DNA from: a bacterium
GTDB lineage: Bacteria > Auribacterota > UBA6266
Length of the DNA stretch: 64,000 bases
NCBI GenBank assembly: GCA_023228325.1
Contig: JALOBK010000001.1
Coordinates: forward strand, 1,589,549 to 1,653,548
Reading direction: 5' to 3'
Of the stretch, positions 43,912-51,265 are shown piece after piece (positions within the stretch are counted from its first letter, which is position 1; the number at the start of each line of letters is the position of its first letter). The notes beneath the pieces were generated by a model that saw nothing but the letters and a program-made list of their open reading frames with translations, was not told the DNA's origin and made no database searches. A program made the position numbers and the translations under genes.

Positions 43912-44523
43912 ATGAAACAAATAGCAATTATAATTGCTGTGCTTGCTTTTTCATTGAGTTCTTATGCAAGCGCGAACCTGCTTGTTAACGGTGATTTTGA
44001 GCTTACCGGTGAAGATGGTCATCTGACGGGCTGGACAATTGACTACAATCAGAATATCGCAGAAGCTCAGGATAATCCTGAATCAGGCGCCTGGCACGCA
44101 AGAAACTATAACGATGGGGGTATGTATCAGGATGTTTCAATTACCGGTGGAATGACTTATGATATTACTGGATATGCTTATATTCCTTCCGGGACAGGCG
44201 GCAGCCCTTGGGGAACATATATAGGGGTCAAGTTTTTGAGAGCTAATGGAACCACAGCAACGGGTGGTAGTTTTCAAGTTGATATGCAGGGTTTACCAAG
44301 GGATGTATACAATTTAGCTGATACTGGTTGGGTTGTAGCTCCTTCTGATGCAGTAACCGCGAGAGTAAGGTTTGGAACATGGTCGAATGCTCCGTATGAA
44401 CCTGTTGCTCCGACAGATTTTGATAATTTCTCTTTAGTGGCGGTTCCTGAACCGACTAGTTTAATGTTGTTAGGATTAGGCTTATTCGGAATCATAGGTT
44501 TCGCGGCAAAGAAGAAGAAATAA
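43912..44523 (+). CDS. PEP-CTERM sorting-signal protein 3
   Basis: 203 residues. Signal peptide ending SYASA; mature start NLLVNGDFELTGEDG, then a beta-rich domain with GWTIDY, GGMTYDITGYAYIP, WVVAPSDAVTARVRFG and DFDNFSLVAV. This NLLxNGDFE...GW...DNFSL layout is that of CBM4/9-like jelly-roll modules. The C-terminal signal is VPEPTS, helix and KKKK. GGGGGTG precedes the ATG. It has a strong palindromic operator upstream and a good terminator downstream and is therefore a one-gene unit. The next gene is the LacI-family regulator. Confidence 0.9.
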   Translation: MKQIAIIIAVLAFSLSSYASANLLVNGDFELTGEDGHLTGWTIDYNQNIAEAQDNPESGAWHARNYNDGGMYQDVSITGGMTYDITGYAYIPSGTGGSPWGTYIGVKFLRANGTTATGGSFQVDMQGLPRDVYNLADTGWVVAPSDAVTARVRFGTWSNAPYEPVAPTDFDNFSLVAVPEPTSLMLLGLGLFGIIGFAAKKKK

Positions 44524-44538
44524 GGTTGTTTTAACATA

Positions 44539-44576
44539 AGAAGGGCTGACTGGTATCAGGCAGCCCTTCTTTTTTC
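44539..44576 (+). terminator. Intrinsic terminator after PEP-CTERM gene 3
   Basis: AGAAGGGCTG (44539-44548) pairs with CAGCCCTTCT (44561-44570), with a small inner CTG/CAG stem, followed by T6. Confidence 0.88.
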
Positions 44577-44677
44577 TAAAGTATATAAACACTTTTCTCT
44601 GCTTCCCACTCTTAAAAAATAATTTTTCCTGTTAAATTACCTGTTGGATTGATATGGTTTATTCCCGTTTATTTTTA

Positions 44678-44706
44678 TTTAACATATTCGTGAATAGTGA
44701 TATATT
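44678..44706 (+). promoter_or_regulatory. Candidate promoter of the lacI-family gene with a small palindrome
   Basis: TTAACA about 16 nt before TATATT. Between them lies TATTC-GT-GAATA (44685-44696), a 5+5 palindrome that could be a degenerate autoregulatory site. Weak evidence. Confidence 0.3.
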
Positions 44707-44736
44707 ATTGCAAAACATTTTTAGCAGGGCTCTGTT

Positions 44737-45774
44737 ATGGATATAAAAAAGAAAAACATTACGATAAAAGATATAGCCGCAGAAGCTGGAGTCGCTCATT
44801 CTACGGTATCCCTGGTAATGAATAATAAGGGGTATGTGAGCGAGGAGCTTCGGACGCGCATCCTTAAATCCGCAAAGAAACTGGGCTATGAGCCCAATCT
44901 TATCGCCCGCGGTCTGATAAGCAGGAAATTTCCTGTTCTTGCCGCTGTTTTCCCTGAAGATCCGCATTTTTTCGCGGTAGCGTACTTTCTTGGTATTTTG
45001 GCCGGTATCCAGGATATATGCCGTAAGAATGAAAAAGCCCTGATGTTGTTCAATACTGATCAGGCGCAGAAGGATTCTTACTATCAGATTACCCGCAAAT
45101 GGCTTAGCAGCCTTATGATTATTGTTAATATCGATTACACGAAGAATATTGAGAATAATCTCCGCACACTGGCAAAAAACGACATTCCGTTTGTTCTTAT
45201 AAATAAGTATCTGGGGGAAGAAGATGTGAATTATGTCTGCGTGGACAATTATGACGGAGTCTACCAGGCCATCGAACATCTTGTGGATCTGGGGCATAAG
45301 GAAATCGGCATGATAAAGGGGAATATGAATACCCCGGACGGCCTTGAGAGGTTTGAAGTTTTTAAGGAAGTTTTGGAAAGGTTTCATTTGAAATATAACC
45401 CCGAATGGGTTTTTGACGGGGATTTTACCGTAGAAAGCGGTGAAAAAGCGGGAGATGAGTTTTTAAAGCTTAAGCAGCGCCCTTCAGCGGTTTTTGCGTC
45501 CAACGATGATATGGCAATCGGCATAATGAAAAAATTGCAGTCCCGGGGCTTATCTGTTCCCAGAGATGTTTCGCTTATTGGGTTTGATGACAATTTGCAG
45601 GCCGGTTTTCTGATTCCGGGATTGACTACGATTAAGCAACCGTTATTTGAAATGGGGCAGGAAGCGGCAAAATTAGTAGTGAACTATAATGAAGAAGAAA
45701 ATCACAAGACTCATCATATTATCTTGAAGCCTAAACTGGTTATACGCGAATCCACAGCTTCTTATTCTAAGTAG
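44737..45774 (+). CDS. LacI-family transcriptional regulator
   Basis: 345 residues. N-terminal helix-turn-helix ITIKDIAAEAGVAHSTVSLV, then MNNKGYVSEELRTRILKSAKKLGYEPN and the hinge LIARGLIS, all typical of LacI/GalR. The rest is a periplasmic-binding-protein-like sugar-sensing domain with ASNDDMAIGIMKKLQSRGL and SLIGFDDN followed by LTTIKQP. The usual SRVLN of the recognition helix is SLVMN. It lies between two PEP-CTERM genes that share ACGT-centred operators with identical promoter spacing, so it is the best candidate repressor for both. The effector is expected to be a sugar or sugar phosphate. No transport or catabolic genes adjoin it. Confidence 0.92.
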   Translation: MDIKKKNITIKDIAAEAGVAHSTVSLVMNNKGYVSEELRTRILKSAKKLGYEPNLIARGLISRKFPVLAAVFPEDPHFFAVAYFLGILAGIQDICRKNEKALMLFNTDQAQKDSYYQITRKWLSSLMIIVNIDYTKNIENNLRTLAKNDIPFVLINKYLGEEDVNYVCVDNYDGVYQAIEHLVDLGHKEIGMIKGNMNTPDGLERFEVFKEVLERFHLKYNPEWVFDGDFTVESGEKAGDEFLKLKQRPSAVFASNDDMAIGIMKKLQSRGLSVPRDVSLIGFDDNLQAGFLIPGLTTIKQPLFEMGQEAAKLVVNYNEEENHKTHHIILKPKLVIRESTASYSK

Positions 45775-45861
45775 GTCTTTTTCCCATCTCTCATTTAAAA
45801 TTGTCTACATCGGTATGCCTTTTTAATATTATTATGTACCTATACATCGTAACGTATATAT

Positions 45862-45877
45862 ATCAACACGTATTGAT
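45862..45877 (+). promoter_or_regulatory. Possible auxiliary operator upstream of PEP-CTERM gene 4
   Basis: ATCAACACGTATTGAT is symmetrical at 7 of 8 positions per arm, with an ACGT centre. It lies 111 bp upstream of the main operator centre, nearly the same as the 112-bp offset at PEP-CTERM gene 3. Other ACGT cores lie at 45853 and 45891, and TTACCGTCGGTAA (45905-45917) lies just before the -35. Confidence 0.4.
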
Positions 45878-45930
45878 TAATTATTAAAAACGTTATACTA
45901 AATCTTACCGTCGGTAATAAAAAAATATTC

Positions 45931-45988
45931 TTGACAACATAAACCCTATATGCTAATAATTTGAATTAATAACTCGAAACGTGACGAG
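45931..45988 (+). promoter_or_regulatory. Promoter and LacI-type operator of PEP-CTERM gene 4
   Basis: TTGACA (45931-45936), 17-nt spacer, TAATAA (45954-45959) preceded by TGc. The operator CTCGAAACGTGACGAG (45973-45988) follows, with CTCG/CGAG arms and an ACGT centre. The distance from the -35 to the operator centre is 49.5 bp, exactly as for PEP-CTERM gene 3. Confidence 0.7.
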
Positions 45989-46018
45989 CAAACAATAACC
46001 AAACAAGGGGGTGAATGG

Positions 46019-46633
46019 ATGAAGAAGTTAGTAGGATTAGTGGTGCTGGCCCTGTTTTTACCTACGTTTGCGAGCGCGAATCTGCTTAGCAATGGAGGGT
46101 TTGAAACCGGTGATTTAAGCGGTTGGGACACATGGAACGAGGGAAATACACAGAGTTATGACTGGGGACATAACGGCAGCAGCCACGCTGTAGGCGGCTG
46201 GTGGGCATTTTCCGGGTGGCAGCATATTGACGGTATTAATCCGGATGCTACATATACAGTCGGAGGTTATCTCTATGATGATGTAGCGGGCGGGGAAAGT
46301 ATGCGCAATGGGGTTTATGCGAATCTGGAAGCCCAGTTTAAGAAGGCTGATGATTCGATAGTGGGAACATGGTCATCGGGAAATATCACGGGCGCCGATA
46401 TGGTGGATGACGCGTGGAATGAATTTATTGCGCAGATTAAACCTTCCGATTACGGAACCGGTATTACAAGGGTTACATTTAAATGGGAAATGAATAACAA
46501 CGGTTCGGGAGACGGAAGAGGCGTATTTGATGACCTTACGGTTGAAGCTGTTCCTGAACCCGGCAGTATTGTCCTTTTAGGTATTGGGCTTGCTGGAATA
46601 ATCAGTTTTTACGCTGGGAAAAGGGAAAAATAG
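46019..46633 (+). CDS. PEP-CTERM sorting-signal protein 4
   Basis: 204 residues. Signal peptide MKKLVGLVVLALFLPTFASA, mature start NLLSNGGFETGDLSGWDTWN, and a jelly-roll-like domain closing with RGVFDDLTVEAV, again close to CBM4/9-like modules. The C-terminal signal is VPEPGS, helix, then GKREK. AAGGGGGTG precedes the ATG. It is separated from lacI by a promoter and operator region and ends at a bidirectional terminator shared with the convergent gene. Confidence 0.9.
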   Translation: MKKLVGLVVLALFLPTFASANLLSNGGFETGDLSGWDTWNEGNTQSYDWGHNGSSHAVGGWWAFSGWQHIDGINPDATYTVGGYLYDDVAGGESMRNGVYANLEAQFKKADDSIVGTWSSGNITGADMVDDAWNEFIAQIKPSDYGTGITRVTFKWEMNNNGSGDGRGVFDDLTVEAVPEPGSIVLLGIGLAGIISFYAGKREK

Positions 46634-46644
46634 GTTTAGTAACA

Positions 46645-46677
46645 GAAAAAAGCCGCTGAAAACCAGCGGCTTTTTTC
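46645..46677. terminator. Bidirectional terminator between two convergent PEP-CTERM genes
   Basis: AAAAAAGCCGCTG / CAGCGGCTTTTTT, 13 pairs plus an outer G-C, 5-nt loop. It has T-runs on both strands and ends both 46019-46633 (+) and 46700-47371 (-). Confidence 0.9.
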
Positions 46678-46699
46678 ATTTTTAGGGGGAAGGTAAATA

Positions 46700-47371
46700 C
46701 TACCTTCTTCTTTTGGAAATCAGTAAAAGTCCGGCAATACCCGCTCCGAAAAGAGCTATTGTGCCTGGTTCGGGAACGACACTTGTGGCGCCTATATTGT
46801 CTAATCCCCAGCTCACGCTTCCGCCTGCGGGAGCGGAAATAATAAAGTTAGCTGACGCGAAATCGCCTGTCCAGATATTATTTCCGATGCCGGAATTGTC
46901 ATCCACGAAGGCTGAAAATGGGATTATGACTTCCTGCCATCCTGTCCAGTTTATCGGCAGCCAAATACTTTCATCTTCAGTCCATTCCCCGTATTTGAAC
47001 ATATCTCCATCTTTTTCCTTTAACTCTATCTTCAGGCTTCCCCAGGATGAATCACCTTTCACCAGCAGTCGCAGGGAATCATAAGCGCCGAGATCCATCT
47101 CTTTGTAATGTCCGGCTCCGCCGGTATAGTAGTTATAGTTATTGTCAGCGGCTTGAATATCAAGATAGTTGCTGCCCTGAGGGGCTCCGCTTGAAGATAG
47201 GGTTGGTGTAAATATGTCTCCGGTATCCGAATATTTCCACCAGTAGTTGGGAGCGCTGCTATTTACCCAGTCGATTCCGCTTTCAAAGTCATCAAAGATG
47301 ACATCGGCAGTTGCCGCTTGTGCTGCAACAGCGAATATCACAGCAAAGCATGTGAAAAACAGTTTCTGCAT
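46700..47371 (-). CDS. PEP-CTERM sorting-signal protein 5
   Basis: 223 residues. Signal peptide MQKLFFTCFAVIFAVAAQAA, then TADVIFDDFESGIDWVNSS, a beta-rich domain of about 165 residues with LLVKGDSSWGSLKIELKEKD and VSWGLDNIGATSVV. This looks like the carbohydrate-binding (CBM11/galactose-binding-like) type found in other PEP-CTERM proteins; the assignment is by appearance only. The C-terminal signal is VPEPGT, helix and SKRRR. AAAGGAGGTG precedes the ATG. It is divergent from PEP-CTERM gene 6. Confidence 0.9.
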   Translation of the reverse strand: MQKLFFTCFAVIFAVAAQAATADVIFDDFESGIDWVNSSAPNYWWKYSDTGDIFTPTLSSSGAPQGSNYLDIQAADNNYNYYTGGAGHYKEMDLGAYDSLRLLVKGDSSWGSLKIELKEKDGDMFKYGEWTEDESIWLPINWTGWQEVIIPFSAFVDDNSGIGNNIWTGDFASANFIISAPAGGSVSWGLDNIGATSVVPEPGTIALFGAGIAGLLLISKRRR

Positions 47372-47396
47372 AAAACACCTCCTTTATATATAACAG

Positions 47397-47443
47397 GTTT
47401 ACAACCGGTATACTATACTAACACCGCATATTGATTTTGTCAA
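47397..47443 (-). promoter_or_regulatory. Promoter of PEP-CTERM gene 5 with a partial palindrome
   Basis: On the minus strand, TTGACA (47443-47438), 17 nt, then TAGTAT (47420-47415) preceded by TGt. Just downstream GTTTAC-AACCG-GTATAC (47397-47413) is an imperfect 17-bp inverted repeat that could be an operator, but its odd length does not fit the LacI pattern. Confidence 0.5.
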
Positions 47444-47525
47444 TAGGGTAATGTAAAATTTTTTGTCGTCGATAAAGATAAATTCATCTTGACAGATGGT
47501 AAAATTTCATTAGAATTTAAGTATG

Positions 47526-47543
47526 AATGTAACCGATTACATT
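47526..47543 (+). promoter_or_regulatory. LacI-type operator (distal) of PEP-CTERM gene 6
   Basis: AATGTAACCGATTACATT is symmetrical at 8 of 9 positions per arm around a central CG. It lies just upstream of a candidate -35 TTGCCA (47551-47556). Confidence 0.65.
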
Positions 47544-47579
47544 AAGTGTTTTGCCAGCTTTGTTTTTTATGTCTTAAAT

Positions 47580-47595
47580 ATGTAACCGTTTACAT
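47580..47595 (+). promoter_or_regulatory. LacI-type operator (proximal) of PEP-CTERM gene 6
   Basis: ATGTAACCGTTTACAT is a second copy of the same palindrome (ATGTAAnCGnTTACAT), centred 53 bp from the first. The candidate promoter TTGCCA, 17 nt, TTAAAT lies between them, so this copy overlaps the start of transcription. Confidence 0.65.
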
Positions 47596-47621
47596 TTTTA
47601 AATGTGGGGAAAGGGGGAAAC

Positions 47622-48254
47622 ATGAGGAAAGTTTTATTTTCGGTTCTCGTAGGTGTTCTGTTTGTCCTTCCTGCATCAGCCCAGGCTAATATGCTTGATA
47701 ACCCCGGGTTTGAATCGTGGGTCGATTATCAGGGAACAAATGTACCTGATAATTGGTGGCATATGTTTGGGGATGCTGATGTGGCAGGAACACAGAGCAG
47801 CAATGCAAAGTCGGGTTCTTCATCCGGGCAAATAACTATTACAGGTTCAGGATGGGGAGGCTGGGGCCAGTGGGTAAGCGAGACTGTGACAGCTGGACAA
47901 ACTTTTTATGCTTACCAGCCTATTAATATTCCCACGGCGCTGGTAAATGCCGAAGCTGTTCTGGAGTTAAAATTCCAGGATAACGGCGGCGGAACAGTGG
48001 GAAGCGCGCTTCTTACTAACAGAACTACGGCAACAAACGGATGGGAAGCGCTTTCTTTAAGCGGAATAGCTCCTACAGGGGCAACAAAGCTTTCTTACAC
48101 GGTTTTGGTGAGGGATACTGCGTCGAGTCCGAACGGGACGGTTTATTTTGACGATGCCTATGCAGATACACAGCCAGTTCCTGAGCCGGCAAGCTTATTG
48201 CTTCTCGGGTTGGGCCTTGCGGGTATTTTGGTATTTAAGAGAAACAGGGCGTAA
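47622..48254 (+). CDS. PEP-CTERM sorting-signal protein 6
   Basis: 210 residues from ATG 47622 (AAAGGGGG upstream); an in-frame GTG at 47604 is rejected. Signal peptide MRKVLFSVLVGVLFVLPASA, mature start NMLDNPGFESWVDY, then a beta-rich domain with WGQWVSETVTAGQTFYAYQ, LELKFQDNGGGT and TVYFDDAYADT. This is again a CBM-like jelly-roll layout. The C-terminal signal is VPEPAS, helix and KRNRA, where the tail is only weakly basic. It has two palindromic operators upstream and a strong terminator downstream. Confidence 0.9.
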   Translation: MRKVLFSVLVGVLFVLPASAQANMLDNPGFESWVDYQGTNVPDNWWHMFGDADVAGTQSSNAKSGSSSGQITITGSGWGGWGQWVSETVTAGQTFYAYQPINIPTALVNAEAVLELKFQDNGGGTVGSALLTNRTTATNGWEALSLSGIAPTGATKLSYTVLVRDTASSPNGTVYFDDAYADTQPVPEPASLLLLGLGLAGILVFKRNRA

Positions 48255-48276
48255 TTCAGAGATTCTTTACATTAGT

Positions 48277-48310
48277 ATGGGGAAGGGGAAATGCCCTTCC
48301 CCATTTTTTA
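48277..48310 (+). terminator. Intrinsic terminator after PEP-CTERM gene 6
   Basis: ATGGGGAAGGG / CCCTTCCCCAT, 11 pairs, 6-nt loop, followed by T6. Confidence 0.9.
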
Positions 48311-48314
48311 TGTC

Positions 48315-48343
48315 TTGATGCAGATATAACATCATAGTATAAT
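48315..48343 (+). promoter_or_regulatory. Promoter of the degenerate PEP-CTERM gene 7
   Basis: TTGATG, 17-nt spacer, TATAAT (48338-48343), 17 nt before the ATG. No palindromic operator is visible near it. Confidence 0.55.
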
Positions 48344-48359
48344 ATTAATTACAAATGAG

Positions 48360-48818
48360 ATGAAACTATTTCTGAAAACGTTAGCCGTTATTTTTTTTGT
48401 ATTATATGTTTCTACCTGTATGGCTGCTTTCGAATATTTATATACAAGTGATATATCAGGGAACCCAAAATCGGAATTTGGAATTGAAGAAACTCCTTAT
48501 ATTCATCTTAGTCTTCCCAGAGATGGTTCAGCCTTTCTTGCCTCCTGGTGGTTAAGCCCCGGTATCGTGTCACACTTTGACGGAGGAAGGGTATCCGCTC
48601 AAAGAGAATTAATAATTAGTGTCAGCGGCTGGAGTGATATAGTGGAAACAGGAAGGTGGAATATCAATGCCCTTTATTTTTTCCCGAATAACGGCGACAC
48701 AGGTTCAGGTACCGTTTTTTTTGATGTAGTCCCCGAAATCAGCACAATCATTTCATTTCTTGCTTGTCTTTTTCTTCCGGTTCTTAAAAATTTTCCCCGC
48801 AGTAATATTTTGCTGTAA
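48360..48818 (+). CDS. Small secreted protein with a variant (VPEI) PEP-CTERM-like tail
   Basis: 152 residues. Signal peptide to about residue 22 (ending STCMAA). The short domain has LSLPRDGSAFLASWWLSPG and SGTVFFDV. The C-terminus reads VPEISTI, a hydrophobic helix and a tail with only Lys and two Arg residues (KNFPRSN). It occupies the position of a PEP-CTERM signal, but the second Pro is replaced by Ile and the tail is extended. The gene follows seven genes of exosortase-linked function. It may be a decayed target or a variant signal. Ribosome-binding site weak. Confidence 0.6.
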   Translation: MKLFLKTLAVIFFVLYVSTCMAAFEYLYTSDISGNPKSEFGIEETPYIHLSLPRDGSAFLASWWLSPGIVSHFDGGRVSAQRELIISVSGWSDIVETGRWNINALYFFPNNGDTGSGTVFFDVVPEISTIISFLACLFLPVLKNFPRSNILL

Positions 48819-48904
48819 TATTACTTGCCTGATAAAACCATTCTGGTAAAATGAGCTGGTTATGGCCTTGTCCGATGTAAATAAGATAAGGATTGAGTTC
48901 AAAG

Positions 48905-49693
48905 ATGAAAAGAACCGGAATAATTACGCTTTTAACTGATTTCGGCAGTAAAGATTTTTATGTTGCTGCCATGAAAGGTTCGATATTAAGCATAAGCGAT
49001 GAAGTGCGTATTGTGGACATCACTCACAATATGGAACCGGGGAATATAGAAGAAGGCGCGTATACCTTGTTTAATGTATATTCGGATTTTCCCGCCGGTA
49101 CTATCCATGTAGCGGTAGTAGATCCATCGGTAGGCGGAAAAAGAAGACAGTTAATTATCCAAACGAACAACTATTTTTTTATCGGGCCGGATAACGGTTT
49201 ATTATACCCTTCGGCCGCCAAAGACACTGTTAAAAGAGCGGTTGAAATCAGTAATACTGAATATATGCGCTTGCCTGTTTCAGATACTTTTCACGGGAGA
49301 GATATCTTTGCGCCCGCGTCTGCGTGGCTCAGCAACGGGGTTGATATATCCGAGTTCGGTCCGGAAATTATGGATATACGTATATTAGAATTCAAAAAAC
49401 CGGAATACAGGGATGACAAACTGTATTTAAAGGCAGTGAATATAGATGTTTTTGGCAATATAACTACCAATCTCGGTAAAGATTTCATTATGTCTTTGAA
49501 TAAAAATTTGCCCGCGAAAGTTAAAATACAATCCATGGATATTTTTTGCGGAAAAATATACTCCGATGTCAAAAAAGGGGAATTGGTTTGCTATTGGAAC
49601 AGCAACGCGATGCTTGAAATAGCCGCTAATTGCGGAAACGCCGCGGAAATGTTATCTTTGAAAAAAAATGATAATATAATAATTCAATTATAG
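48905..49693 (+). CDS. SAM hydrolase / SAM-dependent halogenase family protein (DUF62)
   Basis: 262 residues from ATG 48905 (MKRTGIITLLTDFGSKDFYV); TTG 48893 is the alternative. Motifs of the fluorinase-like DUF62 family: TLLTDFG, AVVDPSVGG, FIGPDNGLLYP, DTFHGRDIFAPASAWLSNG and DVFGNITTNL. Most bacterial and archaeal members hydrolyse S-adenosylmethionine to adenosine and methionine; the 23-residue halogenase loop is not apparent. A candidate promoter TTGCCT / TAAAAT lies at 48825-48852. It is followed by pgi, 21 nt away. Confidence 0.88.
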   Translation: MKRTGIITLLTDFGSKDFYVAAMKGSILSISDEVRIVDITHNMEPGNIEEGAYTLFNVYSDFPAGTIHVAVVDPSVGGKRRQLIIQTNNYFFIGPDNGLLYPSAAKDTVKRAVEISNTEYMRLPVSDTFHGRDIFAPASAWLSNGVDISEFGPEIMDIRILEFKKPEYRDDKLYLKAVNIDVFGNITTNLGKDFIMSLNKNLPAKVKIQSMDIFCGKIYSDVKKGELVCYWNSNAMLEIAANCGNAAEMLSLKKNDNIIIQL

Positions 49694-49714
49694 TTGATAT
49701 ATACGGGAGGAAGC

Positions 49715-51103
49715 ATGGTAAAAGACATATTGTTTGATTTTAACAATTCGCTTGCGGATATTGTCGGTCGGGATGATGGATTCGGCAGAGAAGATATTGA
49801 ATCAATGGATGGAAAAATATCAGGAGCGATTTCAAGGATAGAGACTATCCGGAAAGAGGGGAATCCCGGTTTTGTAAGACTTCCTTTCAGCCGCGATGTC
49901 GCTTCTGAAATAAGCGCGTTTGCCGAATCCATAAGGGATAACTATGAAAACTTTGTTGTTTTGGGTATAGGAGGGTCGGCGCTTGGAAACATAGCTTTAA
50001 ACACGGCGTTAACGGATCCCTATAAACGCAAAAAAGGGTTTCCGAAACTTTTTGTGATGGATAATATTGATCCTGAGATATTCAGTTCTTTGCTTGAAGG
50101 GATCGATTTAAAGAAAACGGTATTTAATGTAATAACAAAATCCGGAGGCACATCCGAGACAATGTCCCAGTTTCTTATTGTTAAGTCGATGCTGGAAAAA
50201 ATGTACGGGTCAAAATACAAAGAACACATTATAGCGACAACAGATCCTGAAAAAGGGGATTTAAAGACTATTGCAGAAGAAGAAGGATATAAAACTTTTT
50301 ATATTCCGCAAAATGTCGGAGGAAGGTTTTCAGTGCTTTCTCCTGTGGGGCTTTTGTCAGCTGCGATAACCGGTATTGATATTCATGAGCTTCTTGCCGG
50401 AGCAGAGAAAATGGAAACACGCTGCGGGGAACGGGATTATTTTCTGAACCCGGCCTATATGTATGCCATACTGCACTATATTCTCGATGTTAAAAAGAAT
50501 AAAAAGATTTCGGTTATGATGCCTTATTCAACAAAATTGAGAGATATTGCCGATTGGTACAGGCAGCTTTGGGCCGAGAGCCTGGGCAAAACAAGGATTG
50601 TGGAAGGGAATTCGCTTTTTGTCGGGCAAACTCCCGTCAAAGCGCTTGGGGCGACTGACCAGCATTCGCAGGTCCAACTGTATGTGGAAGGCCCTAACGA
50701 TAAATATTTCGTATTTGTCGGAGTAAAAAAATTCGCCAAAGACATTAAAATCCCCGCCGGTTTTGAAAGCAAAAAAAGTATAAATTACTTATCCGGGCAT
50801 ACTATGGGCGAACTTTTCCATGCTGAACAGAAAGCGACAACGCTTGCTTTAACAAAAGCAAAACGCCCTAATTCGACAATATGGCTTCCTGAAATATCTG
50901 AAAATTCAATCGGGCAGTTGTTATATATGCTTGAGCTTGCCACCGCCTTTGCGGGCTATCTTCTTGAAATAGATCCTTTTAATCAGCCCGGTGTTGAGGA
51001 AGGGAAGAAATTGACATATGCGTTGATGGGGCGCCCAGGTTTTGAGGAAAAGAAAGCGGAAATAGAGAAAATAGGGAAACCGGATCCAAGGTATATTATA
51101 TAA
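49715..51103 (+). CDS. pgi: Glucose-6-phosphate isomerase
   Basis: 462 residues from ATG 49715, preceded by GGGAGG; the in-frame TTG at 49694 is rejected. It interconverts glucose-6-phosphate and fructose-6-phosphate. The motifs VLGIGGSALGN, TKSGGTSETMSQ and WAESLGK are diagnostic, and TDQHSQVQLY carries the active-site His. The length is that of the shorter bacterial-type Pgi. Fructose-6-phosphate would also feed GDP-mannose for the fucose pathway encoded above. Confidence 0.95.
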   Translation: MVKDILFDFNNSLADIVGRDDGFGREDIESMDGKISGAISRIETIRKEGNPGFVRLPFSRDVASEISAFAESIRDNYENFVVLGIGGSALGNIALNTALTDPYKRKKGFPKLFVMDNIDPEIFSSLLEGIDLKKTVFNVITKSGGTSETMSQFLIVKSMLEKMYGSKYKEHIIATTDPEKGDLKTIAEEEGYKTFYIPQNVGGRFSVLSPVGLLSAAITGIDIHELLAGAEKMETRCGERDYFLNPAYMYAILHYILDVKKNKKISVMMPYSTKLRDIADWYRQLWAESLGKTRIVEGNSLFVGQTPVKALGATDQHSQVQLYVEGPNDKYFVFVGVKKFAKDIKIPAGFESKKSINYLSGHTMGELFHAEQKATTLALTKAKRPNSTIWLPEISENSIGQLLYMLELATAFAGYLLEIDPFNQPGVEEGKKLTYALMGRPGFEEKKAEIEKIGKPDPRYII

Positions 51104-51112
51104 AAAGGGGGG

Positions 51113-51180
51113 AGTTGCTGAGTTACTAAGTATATTATTGTAGAAATCAAAACTTAATAACTTAATAACAAATAACTCAA
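51113..51180. repeat. AT-rich imperfect inverted repeat
   Basis: GTTGCTGAGTTACTAAGT (about 51115-51132) and, after about 30 nt, ACTTAATAACTTAATAAC ... AACTCAATAAC read as degenerate reverse complements. Non-coding. A similar element follows the next gene (51654-51755), and part of it resembles 39165-39215. Confidence 0.4.
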
Positions 51181-51265
51181 TAACTAAATAATAACCTGTT
51201 TTTCAAGTCTTGACTGTCAGAAAACAGGATTATAGTATTAGATGAAAATCATGGAGGTGAATAAG

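Noticed and set aside
44659..45387. 242-codon frame on the minus strand over the lacI gene
   Set aside because: Antisense shadow of a clear LacI-family protein; composition follows the codon pattern of the real gene.
51113..51190. CRISPR-like repeat array
   Set aside because: The repeated AATAACT words are short, irregular and without spacers of constant length.
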